From positions 1 to 10,945 of the forward strand of contig JAHEBG010000016.1 in assembly GCA_024642445.1 (NCBI GenBank): a DNA stretch of 10,945 bases. The letters run 5' to 3'. This DNA comes from Gammaproteobacteria bacterium (GTDB lineage: Bacteria > Pseudomonadota > Gammaproteobacteria > Xanthomonadales > Xanthomonadaceae). The notes under the pieces were generated by a model. The model saw only the letters and a program-made list of their open reading frames with translations, did not search any database and had not been told where the DNA came from. This document shows positions 1 to 5,920 of this stretch, piece after piece. The position numbers were made by a program, and so were the translations under genes. Each line of letters begins with the position of its first letter. Position 1 is the stretch's first letter.

Positions 1-29
1 GCATCCATGCCCGCAAGGAATATCCGCTC

Positions 30-938
30 ATGCTTCGCAAACTGTTGCCGGACACGTCCGGAAAATTAGCCCAATTCCAGGTAGGAGAAAGCACTGTCGA
101 TCTGACCAGCATCCTGACCGTTCTCGTTTTCGTGATTGCGGTCTGGTGGCTTGCGGCGCTGATGGAAAAAATCGTGCTGCGCACGGCAAAGAAATACATC
201 GACGAGCCTTGGAAATATTCGCGGATGCATTTATTGTCGCGATTGGTTCGTTACATCGTTTGGATTCTGGGCACGATTACCGGCCTAAACATGCTCGGCA
301 TAGATCTCAGCAGTTTCGCGCTGCTCGGCGGCGCCATCGGCCTGGGCCTCGGGTTCGGGCTGCAGAATATTTTTAGCAACTTCATGTCCGGTATCATCAT
401 TCTGCTCGAGCGCAGTTTGAAGGTGGGCGACTATGTGGACCTGGCTTCCGGCGTGCGTGGCCATGTGCTGGAAATCGGCATGCGTTACACCCGCATCACT
501 ACCAACGATGCTATCGACATCCTTGTGCCCAACTCCGAATTTATCAATGGCCGAGTGACCAACTGGACATTCGATGATGCCTCGCGACGCATGCGCATTC
601 CGTTTGGCGTAGCCTATGGCACACCCAAAGAGTTGGTCAGGGATGCCTGCAAGGCTGCGGCGTTGCGTTTTGAAGGCGTTTTGAATACACCGGGCAAAGA
701 ACCAGATGCCTGGCTGCTTGAGTATGGCGACAATTCGGTAAATTACGAATTGGTATTCTGGGCCGGACGCAGCCTGAATACCTCGCCAGGAAGCAGTCAT
801 GCCCAGATGATGTGGGCGCTGGACGACGAATTGCAGGCGCGCAATATCGAGATTCCGTTCCCACAACGGGATTTGCACATCCGCTCCGGCACACTAAAGG
901 TAGATGTCCAGAACCGCATCGAAAAAAACGGACCCTGA
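30..938 (+). CDS. MscS-family small-conductance mechanosensitive ion channel
   Basis: An inner-membrane channel that opens under membrane tension to release solutes on hypo-osmotic shock (family knowledge). The 302 residues show three hydrophobic segments at about 25-48, 71-90 and 94-127. The third has the Gly/Ala-rich pore-helix pattern of MscS (GGAIGLGLGFGLQN, 100-113) followed by FSNFMSGIIILLERSLKVGD, the junction into the beta domain. The beta domain (about 131-185) contains PNSEFINGRVTNW, typical of the family, and an alpha/beta C-terminal domain follows. The length matches compact MscS (about 280-300 residues) rather than the large MscK/MscM types. I chose the ATG at 30 because AAGGAA lies 9 bases upstream (15-20). 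The frame is open to the window edge, however, so a longer protein cannot be excluded. The stop codon lies inside the downstream terminator hairpin. Confidence 0.88.
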   Translation: MLRKLLPDTSGKLAQFQVGESTVDLTSILTVLVFVIAVWWLAALMEKIVLRTAKKYIDEPWKYSRMHLLSRLVRYIVWILGTITGLNMLGIDLSSFALLGGAIGLGLGFGLQNIFSNFMSGIIILLERSLKVGDYVDLASGVRGHVLEIGMRYTRITTNDAIDILVPNSEFINGRVTNWTFDDASRRMRIPFGVAYGTPKELVRDACKAAALRFEGVLNTPGKEPDAWLLEYGDNSVNYELVFWAGRSLNTSPGSSHAQMMWALDDELQARNIEIPFPQRDLHIRSGTLKVDVQNRIEKNGP

Positions 939-951
939 TGGATCCGTTTTT
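924..951. terminator. bidirectional rho-independent terminator between convergent genes
   Basis: The arm AAAAACGGA (924-932) pairs with TCCGTTTTT (943-951). An inner CC/GG pair and a five-base loop extend the hairpin. A T-run flanks it on either strand, so it can stop the mscS-like gene rightward and the fasciclin gene leftward. The TGA of the mscS-like gene (936-938) is inside the loop. Confidence 0.85.
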
Positions 952-975
952 AGTGCGCGTCAATAGCTTACGAAA

Positions 976-1458
976 TTAAGGTTCGAGCACACTATCAATT
1001 ACATGCACGATGCCGTTACTGGCACCGATATCCTGACTCAGAATATGCGCATCGCTAACTGTTAAACCGTCTTCGGCATCGGTCAATTCGAACTCTTGTC
1101 CAAACATCGAGCGGACACAGTCGGTTTTTTTCAGGTCATCGCTGGTGTTGATGCCTTGCACGATATGGAAGCTAACCAATGTACACAACTGCGCGCGGTT
1201 TTCCGGTTTGAGTAAGGCATTAATCTCTTTCGAATCCATGTGACTGAATGCGTCATCGCTGGGCACAAACACGGTATAGGGGCCTTTATGAATCAACGAG
1301 GAGCTGATGCCGGCATGCAAAGCCAATTTCGGAAACACATTGCAATCCGGATTATGGTTGATCAGATCGAACAGATTGTCCTGACGAACTTTCTTTGCAG
1401 GTTTTTTCCGCTTTACGGTTTTAACCGGGGTACGTTCGGCTTTGGTGGCAGTCGCCAT
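976..1458 (-). CDS. Fasciclin (FAS1) domain protein with lysine-rich N-terminus
   Basis: A single FAS1 domain, a fold usually found in secreted or surface adhesion proteins. Of 160 residues, about 27-160 are FAS1. The H1-type motif GPYTVFVPSDDAF is at 59-71, the central FHIVQG at 98-103, and the H2-type end NGIVHVIDSVL at 148-158. Unlike most bacterial FAS1 proteins it shows no signal peptide or lipobox. The first 25 residues are rich in Lys, Arg and Thr (VKTVKRKKPAKKVRQ at 12-26) with no hydrophobic core, so a cytoplasmic location is the simplest reading. The start is supported by AGGAG (minus strand, 1469-1465) six bases before ATG at 1458. It is convergent with the mscS-like gene and shares its terminator. 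Fold assignment is firm; biological role is unknown. Confidence 0.85.
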   Translation of the reverse strand: MATATKAERTPVKTVKRKKPAKKVRQDNLFDLINHNPDCNVFPKLALHAGISSSLIHKGPYTVFVPSDDAFSHMDSKEINALLKPENRAQLCTLVSFHIVQGINTSDDLKKTDCVRSMFGQEFELTDAEDGLTVSDAHILSQDIGASNGIVHVIDSVLEP

Positions 1459-1476
1459 GCATTTCTCCTAAGTTTT

Positions 1477-1496
1477 ATCCCCCGTTGCGGGGCGAT
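1477..1496 (-). repeat. GC-rich hairpin in the 5' leader of the fasciclin gene
   Basis: CCCCG (1480-1484) pairs with CGGGG (1488-1492) around a TTG loop. ATC (1477-1479) also pairs with GAT (1494-1496) past one bulged base. In the fasciclin mRNA this hairpin would end seven bases before AGGAG. No T-run follows it on either strand, so it is not a standard terminator. It may stabilise the mRNA or be an operator; its role is not established. Confidence 0.4.
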
Positions 1497-1612
1497 TTCA
1501 TAGGGAGCGCTGAATCTTGATGTGCCACACGTACAGTGCAACCGCAATATGTAGGGTAACCGTGCGCAATACGCTCCACATGCTTATTTTAACAAATTCA
1601 GAGGCTTGTTAT

Positions 1613-1628
1613 GTTAACTGCAATTAAC
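1613..1628. promoter_or_regulatory. near-perfect 16-bp palindrome upstream of the M13 peptidase gene
   Basis: The sequence GTTAACTGCAATTAAC is self-complementary except at one symmetric position pair, with TGCA at the centre. It overlaps a weak -10-like TATGTT (1610-1615) preceded by TTTTAA (1587-1592) at 17-base spacing. It lies about 100 bases before the start codon. Size and symmetry suit a dimeric repressor site, but no regulator can be named. Confidence 0.3.
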
Positions 1629-1724
1629 ACTTAAACCCATGACTATCGGCCCATGCATTTTGTCCGGAAAATCGAGTATTCTCGGAAGCTGTTTGTTTAC
1701 CCTACCCCATTACGGAGAGTTTCT

Positions 1725-3806
1725 GTGAAAATGTCGATGAAAATGCTGTCGTTCAGTATCGTTGCCGCACTGAGCCTGAGCGCGTGTAAAAAAGAAGAAT
1801 CCACGGCCGATGACGGCGCAGCCAAACTGAGCATCGATATGAGCAAGTTGCCGCCTTTGCCGGCATTTGCTGTTGCCGACATCGACAGCAACGCATCGGC
1901 CTGTAGCGATCTGAATCAATACGTCAACGGCAAATGGCTGGCCGCCAATCCAGTACCTTCCGATAAAACCAGCTGGGGCAGCTTTGAAATGCTCGGCGAA
2001 TACTCGCAAGCCGTGCAGAAACAAATCGTAGAGTCTGCCGCTGCCAGCAAAGCCAAAACCGGCAGCGTTGAACAGAAAATCGGCGATATCTATGCACTGG
2101 GCAACAATGTGGAAAAACTCAATGCCGACGGCGTAGCTCCAGCCAAGCCGTTACTGGCTGAAATCGATGGCATCACCGACTCGGCTTCACTTGCCGCCTA
2201 CCTGCGCAACAGCTTCGCCAAAGGCAACCAGGCGGTATTCGCTTTTGGCCCCGGCGAAGACTTCAAGGACGCCAAAAACGTCATCGCCTATGCTTTCGAA
2301 AGCGGTCTCTCGCTGCCGGAAAAAGCCTACTACCTGGAAGATACCTACCAGGCCAAACGCGATGCGTTCGTGGCGCATGTGGAGCGCATGATGGTCTTGG
2401 CCGGCAACGATGCCACCACTGCAAAAGCGCAGGCGCAAACCGTGCTTGCCTTTGAAACACGCCTTGCCAAAGCATCTTTGTCGCCGATTGAAATGCGCAA
2501 TCCGGCCAACCAATACAACTTTGTCAGCTTGGCCGATGCCGACAAAGCCACGCCGAACTTCAATTGGACCGAGTTCTTCAAAGCCCAAGGCCTGGCGTCG
2601 GTCAAAGGCTTCTCACTGTCTCAGCCAAAGTTTTTTGCTGAAATGAACACCATGATTGCTGAAACACCGGTTGCCGACTGGAAGGCCTACCTGAGCTATC
2701 AAACCCTTAATGGCGCATCCGGCTTTCTGTCCGATGCCGTGTCCGATGAAAGCTTCGCGTTTTACGGCACCACCATGCGCGGTCAGAAAGAACAGCGTCC
2801 CCGCTGGAAACGCGTGCTAAGCACCATCAACGGCACCATGGGCGAAGCCTTGGGCCAGATTTATGTCGAACAGACCTTCCCGGAATCGTCCAAAGTACAA
2901 ATGCAGGGACTGGTGAAAAACCTGAGTCTGGCCTTGAAAGCACGTTTGGAAAAACTGGAATGGATGAGCGCCGAAACCAAGGAAAAAGCTTTGGCCAAAT
3001 GGGCCACCTTCGACCCGAAAATCGGCTATCCCGACAAATGGCGTGATTACTCCGGCCTGAGCATCAACCCGAATGCAAGTTATCTGGAAAATGCATTGGC
3101 TGCTCAAGCCTTTGAAAATGCCTATCAAATGAGCAAAATCGGCAAGCCGGCAGACCGCACCGAATGGGGCATGACACCGCAGACCGTGAATGCCTATTAC
3201 AACCCGCTGAAAAATGAAATCGTGTTCCCGGCCGCCATCCTGCAACCGCCGTTCTTCGATCCAAAAGCCGACCCTGCGCTCAACTACGGCGGTATCGGTG
3301 CGGTTATCGGCCACGAAATGCTGCACGGGTATGACGACCAAGGCAGCCAGTTCGACAAAGACGGCAACAACGTGAACTGGTGGAGCGAGGCCGATCTGAA
3401 AAACTTCCAGTCCCGCACCGGCAAACTGGTGGCACAGTTCGATGACTACGTTTCCATCGACAACCTGCACGTGAAAGGCCAACTGACCTTGGGCGAAAAT
3501 ATCGCCGATCTGGGCGGCCTGACCGTGGCTTATGATGCGCTGCAGCTGGAGCTTGCCAATAAAAAAATGCAGGCCGTTGACGGTTACAGCCAGGATCAGC
3601 GTTTCTTCATGAACTGGGCTACCGTCTGGCGCCGTAACTTTGCAGCCGAAGAGCTGAAAGTGCGTCTGAACACCGACCCGCATGCGCCGGCCAACTTCCG
3701 TGCCATCGGCGCGCCGTCGAACATGGACAGCTTCGCTGCCGCGTTCAGCTGCAAAGCCGGCGACCCAATGGTTCGCGGCGGTGACAAAAAAGTAGCGATC
3801 TGGTAA
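1725..3806 (+). CDS. M13-family (neprilysin/PepO-like) zinc metallopeptidase lipoprotein
   Basis: A zinc endopeptidase that cleaves oligopeptides, predicted to be lipid-anchored facing the periplasm. The zinc site is HEMLH (530-534) plus E591 in GENIAD, with D595 completing the ExxxD motif. The substrate-binding NAYYNP motif begins at 489 and is followed by IVFPAAILQPP. I start at GTG 1725 because GGAG (1714-1717) lies seven bases upstream. The product then begins with a short charged stretch, a hydrophobic segment and the lipobox LSAC (C21), as in a type II signal peptide. An upstream in-frame ATG at 1653 has no ribosome site and would bury that signal. The 693-residue length is normal for M13. 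Only three cysteines occur (21, 60, 676). C60 and C676 match the position of a conserved neprilysin disulfide, and the usual last cysteine is absent (VAIW end). It is followed by its own terminator, so it is probably monocistronic. The substrate is unknown. Confidence 0.93.
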   Translation: MKMSMKMLSFSIVAALSLSACKKEESTADDGAAKLSIDMSKLPPLPAFAVADIDSNASACSDLNQYVNGKWLAANPVPSDKTSWGSFEMLGEYSQAVQKQIVESAAASKAKTGSVEQKIGDIYALGNNVEKLNADGVAPAKPLLAEIDGITDSASLAAYLRNSFAKGNQAVFAFGPGEDFKDAKNVIAYAFESGLSLPEKAYYLEDTYQAKRDAFVAHVERMMVLAGNDATTAKAQAQTVLAFETRLAKASLSPIEMRNPANQYNFVSLADADKATPNFNWTEFFKAQGLASVKGFSLSQPKFFAEMNTMIAETPVADWKAYLSYQTLNGASGFLSDAVSDESFAFYGTTMRGQKEQRPRWKRVLSTINGTMGEALGQIYVEQTFPESSKVQMQGLVKNLSLALKARLEKLEWMSAETKEKALAKWATFDPKIGYPDKWRDYSGLSINPNASYLENALAAQAFENAYQMSKIGKPADRTEWGMTPQTVNAYYNPLKNEIVFPAAILQPPFFDPKADPALNYGGIGAVIGHEMLHGYDDQGSQFDKDGNNVNWWSEADLKNFQSRTGKLVAQFDDYVSIDNLHVKGQLTLGENIADLGGLTVAYDALQLELANKKMQAVDGYSQDQRFFMNWATVWRRNFAAEELKVRLNTDPHAPANFRAIGAPSNMDSFAAAFSCKAGDPMVRGGDKKVAIW

Positions 3807-3825
3807 TCCGATTGCGATTGTCTTT

Positions 3826-3852
3826 AAAAACCCGCTTCGGCGGGTTTTTTTT
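3826..3852 (+). terminator. strong rho-independent terminator after the M13 peptidase gene
   Basis: CCCGC-TTCG-GCGGG (3831-3844) is a five-base-pair GC stem closed by a stable TTCG tetraloop, preceded by five A and followed by eight T (3845-3852). It starts 19 bases after the stop codon. The last two T bases overlap the -35 element proposed for the next gene. Confidence 0.93.
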
Positions 3853-3879
3853 GCGCATTGCCGACAATGCCAGTACAAT
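3851..3879 (+). promoter_or_regulatory. sigma-70-type promoter placed for a leaderless mRNA
   Basis: TTGCGC (3851-3856) and TACAAT (3874-3879, 5 of 6 to consensus) are separated by exactly 17 bases. The ATG of the RapA-like gene begins seven bases after the -10 box, where transcription would normally start. No Shine-Dalgarno sequence precedes that ATG. Together these point to a leaderless transcript. This is inference from spacing; no start site has been mapped. Confidence 0.6.
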
Positions 3880-3885
3880 GCGCCG

Positions 3886-4848
3886 ATGCAGAACATCAAG
3901 CCCGGTCAACGTTGGATATCAACGGCCGAGCCCGAGCTGGGCTTGGGCACCATTTTACGCGCCGATAACCGCCAGTCCGATATCGTATTTACCGGATGCG
4001 GTGAGCTCAAACATTTCACGCATTCGGCCTCACCGTTAGTTCGCGTTCAATTCGATGCCGGCGATTGGATTTGTGTTAACGGGCAGGCGCAACAAATCGC
4101 CGAGCGCATCGAGCGCGAGGATATTGCGCACTATCTTTGCGACGGTACCGAGTTCATTGAAGGTTGCATTGATCCCGACCAACCCGACTTGCCTGCAGCA
4201 TTGCGCTTACGGGTGAATCAGTGCGACAGCGGACACTGTTTTGACCTGCGCCACGATGCGCTCCGGCTTGAGCAGTTGGACAAGGACGCTTTCGAACATT
4301 TCGCGCTTGCTGTGCTGGGCCACTTTGGTATTGGCTTCAAACCGCTGTCTGAACACCGCTTTCTTATCGATACCCAGGCATCTCAACTGAATACCGTCGT
4401 GCCTGAAGATGCCTTGTTTGCTTTTGACAACGAACAGATCACGATTGACTGCCAAACCATGGACAAATCGCATCCTCTGATCCAGGAAGCCTTGCATCGC
4501 GTTCTCAATAGCGCACTGGGCAATGCCTGTTTCATGGTTGATGACAGCCTTCCTGGCCGTAGCGCGGTGATGCAGACCTTGTTTACCGGGCCTGAAGGTT
4601 GCCGGCTTTTGGCCATTGACGCCGTGAACAACATTCTGCCGAATTACCGGCCTAGCGAACAGGCTCTGTACCGTTCTCAACATGCCCGGATTGACCTGCA
4701 GCCCTACAAACGCAGTCTGGAACGACTGTATCCGTTGATGCTGGAGCGCAGTTACCAAGAAGCAGAGGCGTTGGGCTTGGGCAGGCTAAGAGCTCTGCGC
4801 TTAGTGGTCGGCGCTGAATTCGCGTTATTCGGTCGCACTACGCGTTAA
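3886..4848 (+). CDS. RapA-like protein lacking the Swi2/Snf2 ATPase motor
   Basis: RapA is a motor ATPase that binds RNA polymerase and helps recycle it. Residues 1-125 here resemble the RapA N-terminal Ntn (Tudor-like) region: GQRWIS at 7-12, ELGLGT at 17-22, then SPLVRVQFDAGD (49-60). Residues about 135-235 resemble the RapA C-terminal region: a VLGHFGIGF segment (143-151), an acidic strand, SHPLIQEALHRVLNSALGN (195-213) and DSLPGRSAV. The end LRALRLVV (301-308) matches the RapA C-terminus. The roughly 550-600 residue helicase core expected between them is absent, with no Walker A, DExx box or arginine-finger motif. The spacer helices near the end are also shortened. The frame is intact, with no frameshift. 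The comparison uses RapA as remembered, without an alignment tool. Inference: it may bind RNA polymerase without translocating. The gene stands alone and convergently overlaps the rhomboid gene by four bases. Confidence 0.7.
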   Translation: MQNIKPGQRWISTAEPELGLGTILRADNRQSDIVFTGCGELKHFTHSASPLVRVQFDAGDWICVNGQAQQIAERIEREDIAHYLCDGTEFIEGCIDPDQPDLPAALRLRVNQCDSGHCFDLRHDALRLEQLDKDAFEHFALAVLGHFGIGFKPLSEHRFLIDTQASQLNTVVPEDALFAFDNEQITIDCQTMDKSHPLIQEALHRVLNSALGNACFMVDDSLPGRSAVMQTLFTGPEGCRLLAIDAVNNILPNYRPSEQALYRSQHARIDLQPYKRSLERLYPLMLERSYQEAEALGLGRLRALRLVVGAEFALFGRTTR

Positions 4849-5498
4849 ACACCCCAAGGACCGCGCCGCTGTTTCGGCTTAAAGGGCGGTTTGCCCTGCC
4901 AATAGCGGATCAGCAGCCAGCCGAACAACATACCGCCCAGATGGGCGAAGTGGGCAATGCCCGATACTGTTCCGGTGACGCCCATGAACAACGACAGCGC
5001 ACCGAACACAATCACCAGTGTTCGTGCCGACATGGGGATGGGGGGAATCAGGAGCATGACGCGCTCCCTGGGGAAAATCATGGCGTATGCCATCAGCAGT
5101 CCATACACGCCACCCGAGGCACCGAGAGTCGGTGCGGCGTTTTCCGGCATCCATGCCATAAATGCCAGCTGACAAAGCCCCGCGCCCACAACGCAAACCA
5201 TGAAAAAGCTAAGGTATTTCTTTGAGCCCCAGAATTCCTCCAGACGACTGCCGAACTGGAAAAGCGCAATGCCGTTGAACAAAATGTGGGTAAAGCTGCC
5301 GTGCATGAATCCATAACTGACCAACTGCCAGGGCTGGAAGCCAACCGTTACCGGCAATCCATCCGAACCAATGCCCAGTGGATAGGAGCCGAAAGGCCAC
5401 AACATGAAGTGCACCAACGCATCGCCCATGAATTGCTGCAGCAGAAACACGATGGCCATGATCCAGAGCAGATTGCGGGTCATTGGGGGTAAATGCAT
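4845..5498 (-). CDS. Rhomboid-family intramembrane serine protease
   Basis: A multi-span inner-membrane protein that cleaves substrates within the membrane. The 217 residues have about six hydrophobic segments. The catalytic serine is S128 in GASGG (126-130) and the catalytic histidine H186 in AHFAHLGG (182-189). HGSFTHILFN (66-75) carries the conserved HxxxN of the second core helix, so the protein appears active. I chose ATG 5498 because AAAGGA (minus strand, 5510-5505) lies six bases upstream. The frame stays open further upstream to 5690, but that part runs through the ATL gene. It is 43 bases downstream of the ATL stop codon and probably co-transcribed with it. The tail (PPFKPKQRRGPWGV) is basic. 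Its stop overlaps that of the convergent RapA-like gene. The substrate is unknown. Confidence 0.9.
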   Translation of the reverse strand: MHLPPMTRNLLWIMAIVFLLQQFMGDALVHFMLWPFGSYPLGIGSDGLPVTVGFQPWQLVSYGFMHGSFTHILFNGIALFQFGSRLEEFWGSKKYLSFFMVCVVGAGLCQLAFMAWMPENAAPTLGASGGVYGLLMAYAMIFPRERVMLLIPPIPMSARTLVIVFGALSLFMGVTGTVSGIAHFAHLGGMLFGWLLIRYWQGKPPFKPKQRRGPWGV

Positions 5499-5541
5499 GG
5501 AACGTCCTTTCAGCGATGTCCAGATAGCATAACCGATTGGC

Positions 5542-5874
5542 CTACTTCGGTGCCCACAACAGAGCGTCCAAATCCAGATCTGTTTTTGGCATGCGCACGC
5601 GCCCTGACTTGACTTCGATACCTTCGGCTCGTAAGCGCCGGCATTGTTCGGCGTACATTTCAGAGTCCTGGGCAAAAGCGATTTGACCACTGGCCCGCAA
5701 TACCCGATGCCAAGGCAAATTTAAATCCGACGATTCCGCCAATACACGCGCCACCAATCGCGCCCTGCCCGGCAAGCCGGCTCGTGCCGCAATTTGGCCA
5801 TAAGCGCAGACTTGCCCGTGTGGGATGGCACGAATGGCCATCATAATACGTTGTGTTTCTGGCGTGACTTTCAT
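5542..5874 (-). CDS. Alkyltransferase-like (ATL) protein, MGMT-like without the catalytic Cys
   Basis: Related to O6-methylguanine-DNA methyltransferase, but a sensor, not a repair enzyme. In this family the active-site PCHR becomes PWHR, so the protein binds O6-alkylguanine, flips the base and hands the lesion to nucleotide-excision repair. Here PWHRV is at 54-58, with W55 replacing Cys. The helix-turn-helix region GQVCAYGQIAARAG (20-33) carries the conserved Tyr, and R39 in RARLVARVL is the probable arginine finger. At 110 residues it matches stand-alone ATLs (about 100-110). No Shine-Dalgarno site precedes the ATG at 5874. A -10-like TATGCT ends six bases before it, again suggesting a leaderless mRNA. 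It follows pit by 46 bases with no visible terminator between, so read-through is also possible. Confidence 0.9.
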   Translation of the reverse strand: MKVTPETQRIMMAIRAIPHGQVCAYGQIAARAGLPGRARLVARVLAESSDLNLPWHRVLRASGQIAFAQDSEMYAEQCRRLRAEGIEVKSGRVRMPKTDLDLDALLWAPK

Positions 5875-5920
5875 ACGTACAGCATAGCCTGTGCTTGGCT
5901 ACAACTCGGCAAGTGCAAAC

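Larger units (their letters stand above)
1459..1724. other. divergent intergenic region, fasciclin gene / M13 peptidase
   Basis: This 266-base gap should hold promoters for both flanking genes. Besides the leader hairpin at 1477-1496 and the palindrome at 1613-1628, I found no hexamer pair close to the sigma-70 consensus. The best leftward -10-like box is TATGAA (minus strand, 1502-1497) without a matching -35. No RNA gene or independent coding region is evident. Confidence 0.5.

Noticed and set aside
1497..1525. A leftward sigma-70 promoter for the fasciclin gene using TATGAA
   Set aside because: The -10 matches 4 of 6 and no -35 like TTGACA is found at 16-18 bases.
1653..1724. An upstream ATG for the M13 peptidase
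   Set aside because: No ribosome site precedes it and it would put 24 residues before the lipoprotein signal; GTG 1725 has a good site and gives a normal type II signal.
2817..3899. A 360-codon open frame on the minus strand opposite the M13 peptidase gene
   Set aside because: It is antisense to a well-supported M13 gene, runs through that gene's terminator, has no ribosome site, and its translation resembles no protein family. Codon bias of the real gene explains the openness.
4207..4758. A 183-codon minus-strand open frame inside the RapA-like gene
   Set aside because: The plus-strand product has clear family motifs; the antisense product has none.
5499..5690. A 64-residue N-terminal extension of the rhomboid protein
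   Set aside because: The extension overlaps the ATL gene in another frame, is not membrane- or signal-like, and a good ribosome site precedes the internal ATG at 5498.
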